Translations under genes and position numbers: made by a program
The notes under the pieces: model-generated
Told to the model about the DNA's origin: nothing
Seen by the model: the letters and a program-made list of their open reading frames with translations, nothing else
The model's database searches: none
DNA from: an uncultured Bacteroidales bacterium
GTDB lineage: Bacteria > Bacteroidota > Bacteroidia > Bacteroidales > Lentimicrobiaceae
DNA: 45,051 bases
Direction of reading: 5' to 3'
NCBI GenBank assembly: GCA_937894795.1
Contig: CALCQV010000110.1
Coordinates: 1 to 45,051 of the forward strand
Shown here: positions 37,819 through 44,395 of the stretch, in pieces
How the letters are laid out: each line of letters opens with the position of its first letter
Numbering within the stretch: the stretch's first letter is position 1

Positions 37819-38925
37819 TTATCTCTTGTCCAAAGCATTTAAAGCAAACGCATAAGCACCAATTGCAACGGCTTTTGAAGTGCCGAGGCGACTTATGCCT
37901 ACTCCAATTCTCCTGAGAGAGTCATATTTAATTCGTTTATTACTGAAAGGCACTTTTATTTCGGTAGTATTACCTTCGTAGAACTGAGCAAATTCTTTCT
38001 CATCTTCCAGATTGAAAACCTTTATTTCCAGACGATCAAGCGCAGTGCCTATCATAGTTGTGAAATTGGCATTCATTTCATTAACCAGGTGCTGCAGGAA
38101 CAAAGGATATGCACCTGCCAGTCCGCCGCCAATAACTACAAGGCCGTCAACCAAAGTTGAGGCATTGGCAATGGAATCACCTGCAACTTCGGCCATTCGT
38201 TGGAATGCTTTTATTGCGGCTTCCTTGTTTCCTTCGCGCAAACCCATACCAATTTCATATATTTCACGTGGTTCCGGACATATATGATGCGGCAGATTGG
38301 ATTCTCTGCAATATATCCTTTTAATACCACGAATACTCACATTCTCTTCAACACTGGCATTTGTATGAAGCTTGTTGCGCATCCTGTTTATTTCAGCCTG
38401 CGCTGAGTTATCGCCAACAAACAATTCACCACGGGTAACAATACCTGCACCATACCCTGTCCCAAAGGTGACTCCCAGCAGATTCTGGAATTTCTTCGGA
38501 CTAGGGCTGCTTTCTATACGTTGGTTGATTTCAGGTAATAAACCGGCAATGGCTTCGCCATAAGCAAAGAGATCACCATCGTTATTAATAAAGACGGGAA
38601 TGCCGAAAACCTCTTCAAGCATGGGCCCTAATGCAACTCCACCTCTGAATGTGGGCAGGTTCTCAAGATCACCTATAATACCCAACTCATACTCAGCCGG
38701 ACCGGGAAAGCAGAAGCTAATAGCTACCGGTTCAGATTTAAGTTTGGATTTAACCTCCTGAAAACCCTGAATAATCTTTTTCAATACCACTTCCAATGAA
38801 GGCCCATCAGCAGGAATCACTATCTGATCAATGATCTCGTGTTCAGCTTGTACTGCAGAAAAAACGAAATTGGTTCCACCTGCATCAAGGACCATAACAA
38901 TCCGGTTATCGTTTTTGAATCGCAT
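37819..38925 (-). CDS. ROK-family sugar kinase-like protein lacking the zinc motif
   Basis: A 368-residue cytoplasmic protein with the actin-like ATPase fold of ROK kinases: phosphate loop 'LDAGGTN' (13-19), 'FCFPGPAEYELG' , 'NNDGDLFAYGEA' holding the catalytic aspartate (D in 'NNDGD'), 'GVTFGTGYGAGIV' and a late 'VVIGGGLAG'. Where most ROK proteins have E-I-G-H and a CxCGxxGCxE zinc site, this one reads 'AEINRMRNKLH' and then 'VEENVSIRG', without the cysteines and without the His after EIG. It is therefore an atypical ROK member; the substrate may be a hexose or another small molecule. No helix-turn-helix is present, so it is not a NagC-type repressor. It follows polA by 49 bp and is probably co-transcribed with it. 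Confidence 0.82.
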   Translation of the reverse strand: MRFKNDNRIVMVLDAGGTNFVFSAVQAEHEIIDQIVIPADGPSLEVVLKKIIQGFQEVKSKLKSEPVAISFCFPGPAEYELGIIGDLENLPTFRGGVALGPMLEEVFGIPVFINNDGDLFAYGEAIAGLLPEINQRIESSPSPKKFQNLLGVTFGTGYGAGIVTRGELFVGDNSAQAEINRMRNKLHTNASVEENVSIRGIKRIYCRESNLPHHICPEPREIYEIGMGLREGNKEAAIKAFQRMAEVAGDSIANASTLVDGLVVIGGGLAGAYPLFLQHLVNEMNANFTTMIGTALDRLEIKVFNLEDEKEFAQFYEGNTTEIKVPFSNKRIKYDSLRRIGVGISRLGTSKAVAIGAYAFALNALDKR

Positions 38926-38974
38926 ATTTTTAGTGCTTAAGTTTGAATTGTTAAAAATAAAAAATTAATGATTA

Positions 38975-41770
38975 TCAATGTGCTTCCAACCAGTTATTTC
39001 CTGTACTCATTTCCACCTCCACCGGAATGCTGAGAGGTAGGGCATTCTTCATGCAATCAGCTATAATTGGCTTAACTATATCAAGTTCCTCCGTAAAAAC
39101 ATCAAATACCAGTTCATCATGTACCTGCATAATCATTTTTGATTGAAGGTTCAGCTTCCTGAATTCGTTGCTTATTTTTATCATTGCAATCTTGATCATA
39201 TCGGCTGATGAACCCTGTATAGGTGCATTGATGGCATTTCGTTCGGCAAAGCCCCTGACTATAGCATTTGCAGAGTTGATATCACGCAGATAGCGACGAC
39301 GCTTCATAAGTGTTTCAACATACCCAAATTCCTTAGCCTTTTTAATACTGTCATCCATATATTTCCTAACCCCACTGAAGCGCTCAAAGTATTGAGTAAT
39401 AATATTAGCTGCCTCTTTTCGGGGAATATTCAATCGTTCTGACAAACCAAAGGCAGAGATGCCATAAATGATTCCAAAATTTACGGTTTTAGCGTTTCGC
39501 CTCATCTCTTTCGTAACCTCGCCAACCTCAACATTGTATATACGTGCGGCAGTGGCTGTATGTATATCAAGCCCCTGACGGAATGCTTCCTGCATAGCAT
39601 TGTCACCGCTAATCTCGGCAATAATTCGCAGTTCAATTTGTGAGTAGTCGGCCGAAAGAAGTATATACTTGGGATTTCTCGGAACAAATGCTTTCCGTAT
39701 TTCCCTTCCTCTTTCTGTTCGGATGGGTATGTTTTGCAGATTCGGATTATTTGAGCTTAATCGACCGGTAGATGCCACAGCCTGATTGTAGGAGGTATGG
39801 ATTCTTCCTGTTCTGGGATTTACAAGAAGTGGCAACGTGTCAATGTATGTGGATTTAAGCTTGGTGAGTGATCTGTAATCAAGAATTTGTTGAATGATTG
39901 GATGACGGTTAATCAACTTAATGAGGATTTCCTCACCGGTGGAATGTTGTTTTGTTTTTGTTTGTTTCGGATTATCGGCAATCTTCATCTTGTCGAAAAG
40001 AATTTCCCCCAATTGCTTTGGTGAACCAATGTTAAAAGTTGTGCCTGCCATAGCATAGATTTCCTTTTCTACTGATTTTATCTCTGTCGCTAATTCACTT
40101 GAGTATGAATTAAGCACATCAATATCTATTTTAACACCCTCAGCCTCCATATTGGCAAGTACAGGCACCAATGGCATTTCTATTTCATTGAAAAGCTTAT
40201 CAATACCCGCCTCATGAAGCATCGGCTCAAACATTTTCCTGAATTGAATGGTAACATCAGCATCTTCACAAGCATATTCAACTACAGCTTCTAAGGGCAC
40301 ATCACGCATCGTAATCTGTGATTTCCCCTTTTTTCCTATTAATGATTCTATTGAAACCGGTTGATATTTTAAATACGTTACTGATAAATAATCCATATTG
40401 TGCCTGAGGTCAGGTTCAATAAGGTAATGGGCAATCATGGTGTCGAAGAGATTGCCTTTTACAATTACCTCGTACCAACTAAGTACAGCAATATCGTATT
40501 TGAGGTTATGTCCCGTTTTCTCAATTTTTTCATTGGCAAATACGGGCACAAATTCACGCACTATCTCAACTGCTTCACCATAGACAGCCGGTACAGGAAC
40601 ATACCATGCTTCACCCGGTTCTACAGCAAACGACATGCCCACCAATTCCACATTATTGGCATCAATACCGGTTGTTTCAGTGTCAAAGCTAATGTTACCT
40701 GACTTTTCGAGAATCTGAATCAACTCTTTCCTTTTAGCAGGAGTATCTGCCAAATGATATTTGTGTGGGGTAGTATAGATTGAATTGATACCTTCACGAG
40801 GTGAATCAGTGCCCTCTACATCACTGAAAAGATTCAAGCCACCAGTGGCTTTAGATTCATCAACATCAGGTTTGTTCCACTTATCGAGGTCTTTGAATAC
40901 TCTTTCGCCAAATGTCCTGAATTCCAACTCTTCCAATAATGGTTTTAACTTTGTGGGATCGGGGGGGGTGAGTTTAAGTTCTTCTTCATTTAAAGGAATT
41001 GGCACATCAAGAATGATAGAGGCAAGTTGTTTTGACATTAATGCCTGTTGGCCAAACTCAATAACTTTATCACGCAGTTTAACATTTTCAATAGAGTGGG
41101 CATTCTCTACCAGGTTTTCAACACTGCCGAACTGTTCAATAAGCTTTCGGGCTGTTACTTCACCGACGCCCGGAATACCCGGGATGTTGTCGGAAGCATC
41201 TCCCCATAAGCCCAGTAAATCCTTAACCTGTTCCGGATTCTTTATTCCATATCTGTCGCACACTTCTTCCACACCCATCACGATTGCCTTTTCACCAAAT
41301 TTTGCCGGTTTATAGATGAATACATTTTCATTTACCAACTGTGCAAAATCCTTGTCGGGTGTCATCATGTATACCTTATGCCCCGCTTTGCCTGCCTGTG
41401 TTGCCAGGGTTCCGATTATGTCGTCAGCCTCATAACCGTCAACTGACAGGATGGGAATATTAAAAGCATCAATGAGCTGCTGGATATATGGAATTGCATT
41501 GAGAATATCCTCAGGGACTGATTCTCTCTGGCTTTTGTATTCTTCATAATCAATATGCCGTTGGGTGGGCGCATGTGTGTCAAATGCCACTCCAATATAG
41601 TCAGGTTTCTCATTTTTAATAACATCATAAAGAGTATTGGCAAATCCAAGAATAGCCGAGGTGTTCAACCCTTTGGAAGTAATTCTTGGATTTTTGTTCA
41701 ATGCATAATAGGCTCTGTAAATTAAAGCCATTGCATCAAGGAGAAATAGTTTTCCCGGTGTTTGTGTCAT
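38975..41770 (-). CDS. polA: DNA polymerase I
   Basis: A 931-residue family A polymerase for Okazaki fragment processing and repair. N-terminal 5'-3' exonuclease domain (1-290), with 'FLLDAMALIYRAYYAL' and 'DDIIGTLA'. The 3'-5' exonuclease domain (about 335-525) looks intact: 'FDTETTG' (DxE), 'HNLKYDIAVL' and 'YACEDADV' (YxxxD). Polymerase domain 540-931: motif A 'LSADYSQIELRI', motif B 'RRNAKTVNFGIIYG', motif C 'QVHDELVFDV'. Length and order match full-length PolA. A -7 box TAAGTTTG lies 42 bp before the start. The ROK gene follows 49 bp downstream. The 98-bp repeat element lies about 220 bp upstream. Confidence 0.98.
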   Translation of the reverse strand: MTQTPGKLFLLDAMALIYRAYYALNKNPRITSKGLNTSAILGFANTLYDVIKNEKPDYIGVAFDTHAPTQRHIDYEEYKSQRESVPEDILNAIPYIQQLIDAFNIPILSVDGYEADDIIGTLATQAGKAGHKVYMMTPDKDFAQLVNENVFIYKPAKFGEKAIVMGVEEVCDRYGIKNPEQVKDLLGLWGDASDNIPGIPGVGEVTARKLIEQFGSVENLVENAHSIENVKLRDKVIEFGQQALMSKQLASIILDVPIPLNEEELKLTPPDPTKLKPLLEELEFRTFGERVFKDLDKWNKPDVDESKATGGLNLFSDVEGTDSPREGINSIYTTPHKYHLADTPAKRKELIQILEKSGNISFDTETTGIDANNVELVGMSFAVEPGEAWYVPVPAVYGEAVEIVREFVPVFANEKIEKTGHNLKYDIAVLSWYEVIVKGNLFDTMIAHYLIEPDLRHNMDYLSVTYLKYQPVSIESLIGKKGKSQITMRDVPLEAVVEYACEDADVTIQFRKMFEPMLHEAGIDKLFNEIEMPLVPVLANMEAEGVKIDIDVLNSYSSELATEIKSVEKEIYAMAGTTFNIGSPKQLGEILFDKMKIADNPKQTKTKQHSTGEEILIKLINRHPIIQQILDYRSLTKLKSTYIDTLPLLVNPRTGRIHTSYNQAVASTGRLSSNNPNLQNIPIRTERGREIRKAFVPRNPKYILLSADYSQIELRIIAEISGDNAMQEAFRQGLDIHTATAARIYNVEVGEVTKEMRRNAKTVNFGIIYGISAFGLSERLNIPRKEAANIITQYFERFSGVRKYMDDSIKKAKEFGYVETLMKRRRYLRDINSANAIVRGFAERNAINAPIQGSSADMIKIAMIKISNEFRKLNLQSKMIMQVHDELVFDVFTEELDIVKPIIADCMKNALPLSIPVEVEMSTGNNWLEAH

Positions 41771-41811
41771 AGTTGTTTTATTGTACGGAATGCATACTTA
41801 AGTTAATAAAA

Positions 41812-41819
41812 CAAACTTA
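41812..41819 (-). promoter_or_regulatory. -7 box TAAGTTTG upstream of polA
   Basis: Exact TAnnTTTG on the minus strand, 42 bp before the polA start, predicting a leader of about 35 bases. The -33 region shows GTG rather than TTG. Confidence 0.5.
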
Positions 41820-41993
41820 CATAATAATTACCCTGTTTTCACCCATAAAATGAAAAATGTGCAGTAATCAAATCTGCTCTTTCGTTTATAAAATCGGTAC
41901 TGTACACCCCATAAAAATGATTATGATATGGATCATATTGGATTTATTGCTTGAATCGCTAAAACGAGGATTGAGTAATGCTTCATTTGATTC

Positions 41994-42091
41994 AACTCCA
42001 GTATAGATCCAGTATAACTCCAGTACAAGTCGTGTAAATATAGCAATTTACTGGAGGTGTACTGGAGGTGTACTGGAGGTGTACTGGACCT
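41994..42091. repeat. 98-bp element of inverted 11-bp units (copy 2)
   Basis: Left units: AACTCCAGTAT (41994-42004), AGATCCAGTAT (42005-42015), AACTCCAGTAC (42016-42026), AAGTCGTGTAA (42027-42037). Centre 42038-42047. Right units: TTACTGGAGGT (42048-42058), GTACTGGAGGT (42059-42069 and 42070-42080), GTACTGGACCT (42081-42091). The layout of 44, 10 and 44 bp equals copy 1 exactly. In both copies the fourth left unit has the pattern AAnTCGnGTAA, and the first right unit begins T-(A/T)-A rather than GTA. The centres are unrelated. This copy lies between polA and the zinc-ribbon gene, downstream of the latter. Confidence 0.9.
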
Positions 42092-42392
42092 GAGCCAAAT
42101 GGATCCTAAATAAATAGTTGGTAAATCAGGAGTCAATAGTCGGATTGACAAGCACTTTTATAACCTTGATCTGATTAAGGAATGCATTGGCATTAATTGT
42201 CATAGTCGACCCTTGATATTGATTTCAGGCAGCTATGGTTATTTGTTTTTTTGGAAGGGTGATAGATGTGAAAACAATTGCTTAAGGAATAGTTGAGAAG
42301 CTTGATCCTTTTAGCTTGCGCAACAAACTATCATTTAACATATTCAGCCAATCAAGAACATAAGATGAGATGGAGTGGGGAAGTATGTAACG

Positions 42393-42746
42393 TTATTTAA
42401 GCTCTCGCTGTACAAGCATATAGAAATCGTTTTCCAGCTGCAGATATCCATATTCATAAACAAACTTATACATGTGGCCTTTCTGGGTGATATAGAGATG
42501 TGTGAAATAATTGAAATTAAAACCCAGGTTTGTCAACTTGTCTTTGTGTATAGTAATCTTGCCGGTAGGATTAAGGTCAGCAAGTATCCTTCGGTTTTTG
42601 CGTAATGCATTATTAATCTTCCGCACAAGTGCAGATGTGTCGCTGTTAAGTCTGTTATTGTAATTATTGCGGCATTGGTCGTTACAAAATTTCTTGTCGG
42701 CGCGACCAATTAATGGTTCGCCACAATCAAGGCATACCTTATTCAT
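42393..42746 (-). CDS. Small zinc-ribbon protein (DUF2116-like)
   Basis: A 117-residue cytoplasmic protein. Four cysteines C5, C8, C21 and C25 in 'VCLDCGEPLIGRADKKFC' and the following 'NDQCRNNYNN' make a treble-clef zinc ribbon of the DUF2116 type. Residues 36-60 are basic and helical, consistent with nucleic-acid binding, and the C-terminal half (about 70-117) is a small alpha/beta region with many Tyr and Phe. The 33-residue lysine-rich microprotein gene ends 53 bp upstream, so the two may share a transcript. Function is unknown; RNA or DNA binding is an inference. Confidence 0.8.
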   Translation of the reverse strand: MNKVCLDCGEPLIGRADKKFCNDQCRNNYNNRLNSDTSALVRKINNALRKNRRILADLNPTGKITIHKDKLTNLGFNFNYFTHLYITQKGHMYKFVYEYGYLQLENDFYMLVQRELK

Positions 42747-42799
42747 AGTTCAGAACCTTAATAAAAGGCTACAATGGCAAAAAGATTAGAGCTTTCAGA

Positions 42800-42901
42800 C
42801 TATGCTTTGGCTTTCTTCTCTTTTTTCTCCAGTCGTTTTTCTTTAAGTGTTTTTGTAGGTTCTTTCTTCGATTCTTTTTTTGGTTCCTTAGCTTTTCCCA
42901 T
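42800..42901 (-). CDS. 33-residue lysine-rich microprotein
   Basis: ATG at 42899-42901 to TAG at 42800-42802 gives 33 residues, starting 'MGKAKEPKKESKKEP' and ending 'KKEKKAKA'. About half are lysine or arginine and a quarter glutamate, with no hydrophobic core, so it should be disordered and could bind nucleic acid. An exact -7 box TATATTTG lies on the same strand at 42961-42968, giving a leader of about 50 bases. The zinc-ribbon gene follows 53 bp downstream. I believe similar Lys-rich short proteins exist in Bacteroidota, but I cannot name a family. Low-complexity composition means a chance frame is not excluded. Confidence 0.55.
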   Translation of the reverse strand: MGKAKEPKKESKKEPTKTLKEKRLEKKEKKAKA

Positions 42902-42960
42902 GACTAAAATAATTTTGGATAGTTAATGGATTTACTTGTGATGCTAATCTAATAAACATT

Positions 42961-42968
42961 CAAATATA
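42961..42968 (-). promoter_or_regulatory. -7 box TATATTTG for the microprotein and zinc-ribbon genes
   Basis: Exact TAnnTTTG on the minus strand, 60 bp before the microprotein start at 42901. Confidence 0.45.
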
Positions 42969-43207
42969 CGTGCATTTATTAATAAAAACACTGTTTCAGG
43001 TCAAATATTATTTGAAGAGATATAAACTATTTGTTCACCGTAATAAGGCTGATATTAAATACTCATGCCATATTTCCTCCGGTTTTCATCAAACAGACAC
43101 GAGATATTTTACTAAGGAAATCATCCTCAATTATCATTTTGCTGAATAATAGAGTGAAAAAGTTGAAAAATTAATAAGGGGAATAAAATTATAACATATT
43201 GAATATT

Positions 43208-43266
43208 AATTAACAAGTCGTTTACAAACGATTACAAACGGGTACATTCGAATGTAATCAGTTAAT
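43208..43266. promoter_or_regulatory. Nested inverted repeats upstream of ssb, candidate operator
   Basis: TACATTCGAATGTA (43243-43256) is a perfect 14-bp palindrome. It overlaps GATTACA (43230-43236) paired with TGTAATC (43253-43259). CGTTTACAAACG (43219-43230) is a second palindrome, and TTACAAACG repeats directly at 10-bp spacing. ATTAAC and GTTAAT bracket the whole. The cluster ends about 27 bp before the -7 box. Confidence 0.5.
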
Positions 43267-43292
43267 AACCGAATCCCTGAAAAGCACGATTA

Positions 43293-43300
43293 TATCTTTG
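43293..43300 (+). promoter_or_regulatory. -7 box TATCTTTG upstream of the ssb pair
   Basis: Exact TAnnTTTG 92 bp before the first ssb start. No -33 TTTG is seen, which fits a promoter that needs an activator or is controlled by the adjacent palindromes. Confidence 0.5.
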
Positions 43301-43353
43301 CTTCATCGTTCAAACATTAAGAGAGAAGTTTGGATACAGTAAAGTAAGTAAAA

Positions 43354-43395
43354 ATGTTGAACCGCCGAAAGGCAACAAAAAACAAAGAGTTATGA
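43354..43395 (+). CDS. Possible 13-codon upstream frame overlapping the ssb start
   Basis: ATG at 43354 to TGA at 43393-43395 encodes 'MLNRRKATKNKEL', and its stop overlaps the ssb start codon as ATGA, the classic form for translational coupling. A GCC-GAAA-GGC mini-hairpin with a GNRA-type loop sits inside it. No independent evidence of expression. Confidence 0.25.
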   Translation: MLNRRKATKNKEL

Positions 43396-43733
43396 AAGCA
43401 TTAAACAATCGCGTGCAATTGATCGGATTTCTGGGCGCAGATCCTGTAGTAAAGACCTTTGATAATGGGAAGGTGATGACCAGAATGTCGCTAGCTACTA
43501 ATGAAGCAACAGTGGAGAAAGGTAAAAAAGGAGTGAGAACGCAATGGCACCAGTTAGTGGTATGGGGCAAGCTTGCTGAGATTTGCGGTAAGTACCTGCA
43601 AAAAGGTGGTGAAATTGCAATTGATGGTCGGTTGGCATACTATGCATTCACTGATACGGAAGGGAATAGCCGGTTGAATACTGAGATAACCGTAAATGAT
43701 TTATTAATGATATCAGGTAAGCAAACGGTTTAA
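43392..43733 (+). CDS. ssb: Single-stranded DNA-binding protein, tail-less (copy 1)
   Basis: A 113-residue SSB that is essentially a single OB fold: 'NRVQLIGFLGADPVVKTFDNGK', 'RMSLATNEA', 'TQWHQLVVWGKLAEICGKYLQKGGEIAIDGRL' (quoted in parts) and the closing 'EITVNDLLMI'. It covers single-stranded DNA in replication and repair, normally as a tetramer. It ends at 'SGKQTV', so the usual linker and acidic tip (DDDIPF-type) that recruits partner proteins are absent. A close paralogue follows 66 bp downstream. The control region contains a -7 box and nested palindromes. Confidence 0.93.
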   Translation: MKALNNRVQLIGFLGADPVVKTFDNGKVMTRMSLATNEATVEKGKKGVRTQWHQLVVWGKLAEICGKYLQKGGEIAIDGRLAYYAFTDTEGNSRLNTEITVNDLLMISGKQTV

Positions 43734-43799
43734 TCAGATCAAAACCTCTTGAAAATAAAGTAAACATAAACAGTAAATCACATTTTAATTATAGAAGTC

Positions 43800-44141
43800 A
43801 TGAATAATTTAAGAAACAGAGTAACATTAATTGGCAGGTTAGGTAAAGAACCCGAAGTAAGAACATTTGATGGTAACAAAAAAATGGTACGTATGACATT
43901 GGCTACCAATGATGAGCATACCGACAAACAGGGGCAGAAAGTAAAGAGTACACAATGGCATAACCTGGTTGTTTGGGGAGGTTTATGTGATGCATGTGAA
44001 AAGTATCTGACAAAGGGAAAGGAAATTGCTGTAGAAGGCAAAATCACCTATCGCTTTTGGGATGATAAAGAGGGCAATAAACACAACCTTACTGAGATCA
44101 ATGTTACTGATCTTCTGATGGTTGGTGGAAAAGAGAATTAA
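43800..44141 (+). CDS. ssb: Single-stranded DNA-binding protein, tail-less (copy 2)
   Basis: A 113-residue SSB paralogue of its upstream neighbour, roughly half identical by eye: 'NRVTLIGRLGKEPEVRTFDG', 'RMTLATNDE', 'TQWHNLVVWGGLCDACEKYL', 'EINVTDLLMVGG'. It too stops at the end of the OB fold ('GGKEN') with no acidic C-terminal tip. It has extra cysteines in 'LCDACEKYL'. A strong terminator 18 bp after the stop closes the two-gene unit. A local duplication is likely, with divergence suggesting distinct roles. Confidence 0.93.
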   Translation: MNNLRNRVTLIGRLGKEPEVRTFDGNKKMVRMTLATNDEHTDKQGQKVKSTQWHNLVVWGGLCDACEKYLTKGKEIAVEGKITYRFWDDKEGNKHNLTEINVTDLLMVGGKEN

Positions 44142-44158
44142 TTCTATAACCATAAACA

Positions 44159-44190
44159 AAACAGAGGCTGCCAACAAGCAGCCTCTGTTT
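44159..44190 (+). terminator. Strong Rho-independent terminator after the ssb pair
   Basis: AAACAGAGGCTG (44159-44170) and CAGCCTCTGTTT (44179-44190) form a perfect 12-bp stem with an eight-base loop, ending in a T-rich tract. Confidence 0.85.
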
Positions 44191-44395
44191 GTTAACAACT
44201 TTGCTATTCACCATATAATGATTGCAAACTGTTCATTTAAATTGTTAATATAATTTTCAAAAGGTGTAGTAACAGCTCCTTTTTTCATTATATTTTTACA
44301 CTTGGGTGTTATAATAAACAGGCTGATAAATTGATCAGTGAATCCTGTTTATTCAGGCGACTACATTAGTGTGAAAAGTAAGTAATAGTAATATT

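Larger units (their letters stand above)
41771..42392. other. Gene-free region upstream of polA (622 bp)
   Basis: It contains the polA -7 box (41812-41819) and the second 98-bp repeat element (41994-42091). A small minus-strand frame (41933-42151) runs through the repeat and is not a credible gene. Nothing else is seen in 42092-42392. Confidence 0.6.
42902..43391. other. Divergent control region between microprotein and ssb genes (490 bp)
   Basis: It holds the minus-strand -7 box at 42961-42968, nested palindromes at 43208-43266, a plus-strand -7 box at 43293-43300 and a 13-codon upstream frame at 43354-43395. No other gene is visible. Confidence 0.6.

Noticed and set aside
38975..41770. DNA polymerase I with a degenerate proofreading domain
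   Set aside because: DxE, HNLKYD and YxxxD motifs are all present, so the 3'-5' exonuclease looks intact.
9371..42091. Composite transposon bounded by the two 98-bp elements
   Set aside because: The 32.6 kb between holds ordinary chromosomal genes such as polA, with no transposase or target duplication seen.
41933..42151. 72-codon minus-strand open frame through the repeat element
   Set aside because: Its sequence is produced by reading the 11-bp units, whose period is not a multiple of three; the match is a by-product.
42375..42605. 76-codon plus-strand frame opposite the zinc-ribbon gene
   Set aside because: It is antisense to a gene with a clear four-cysteine motif and shows no features of its own.
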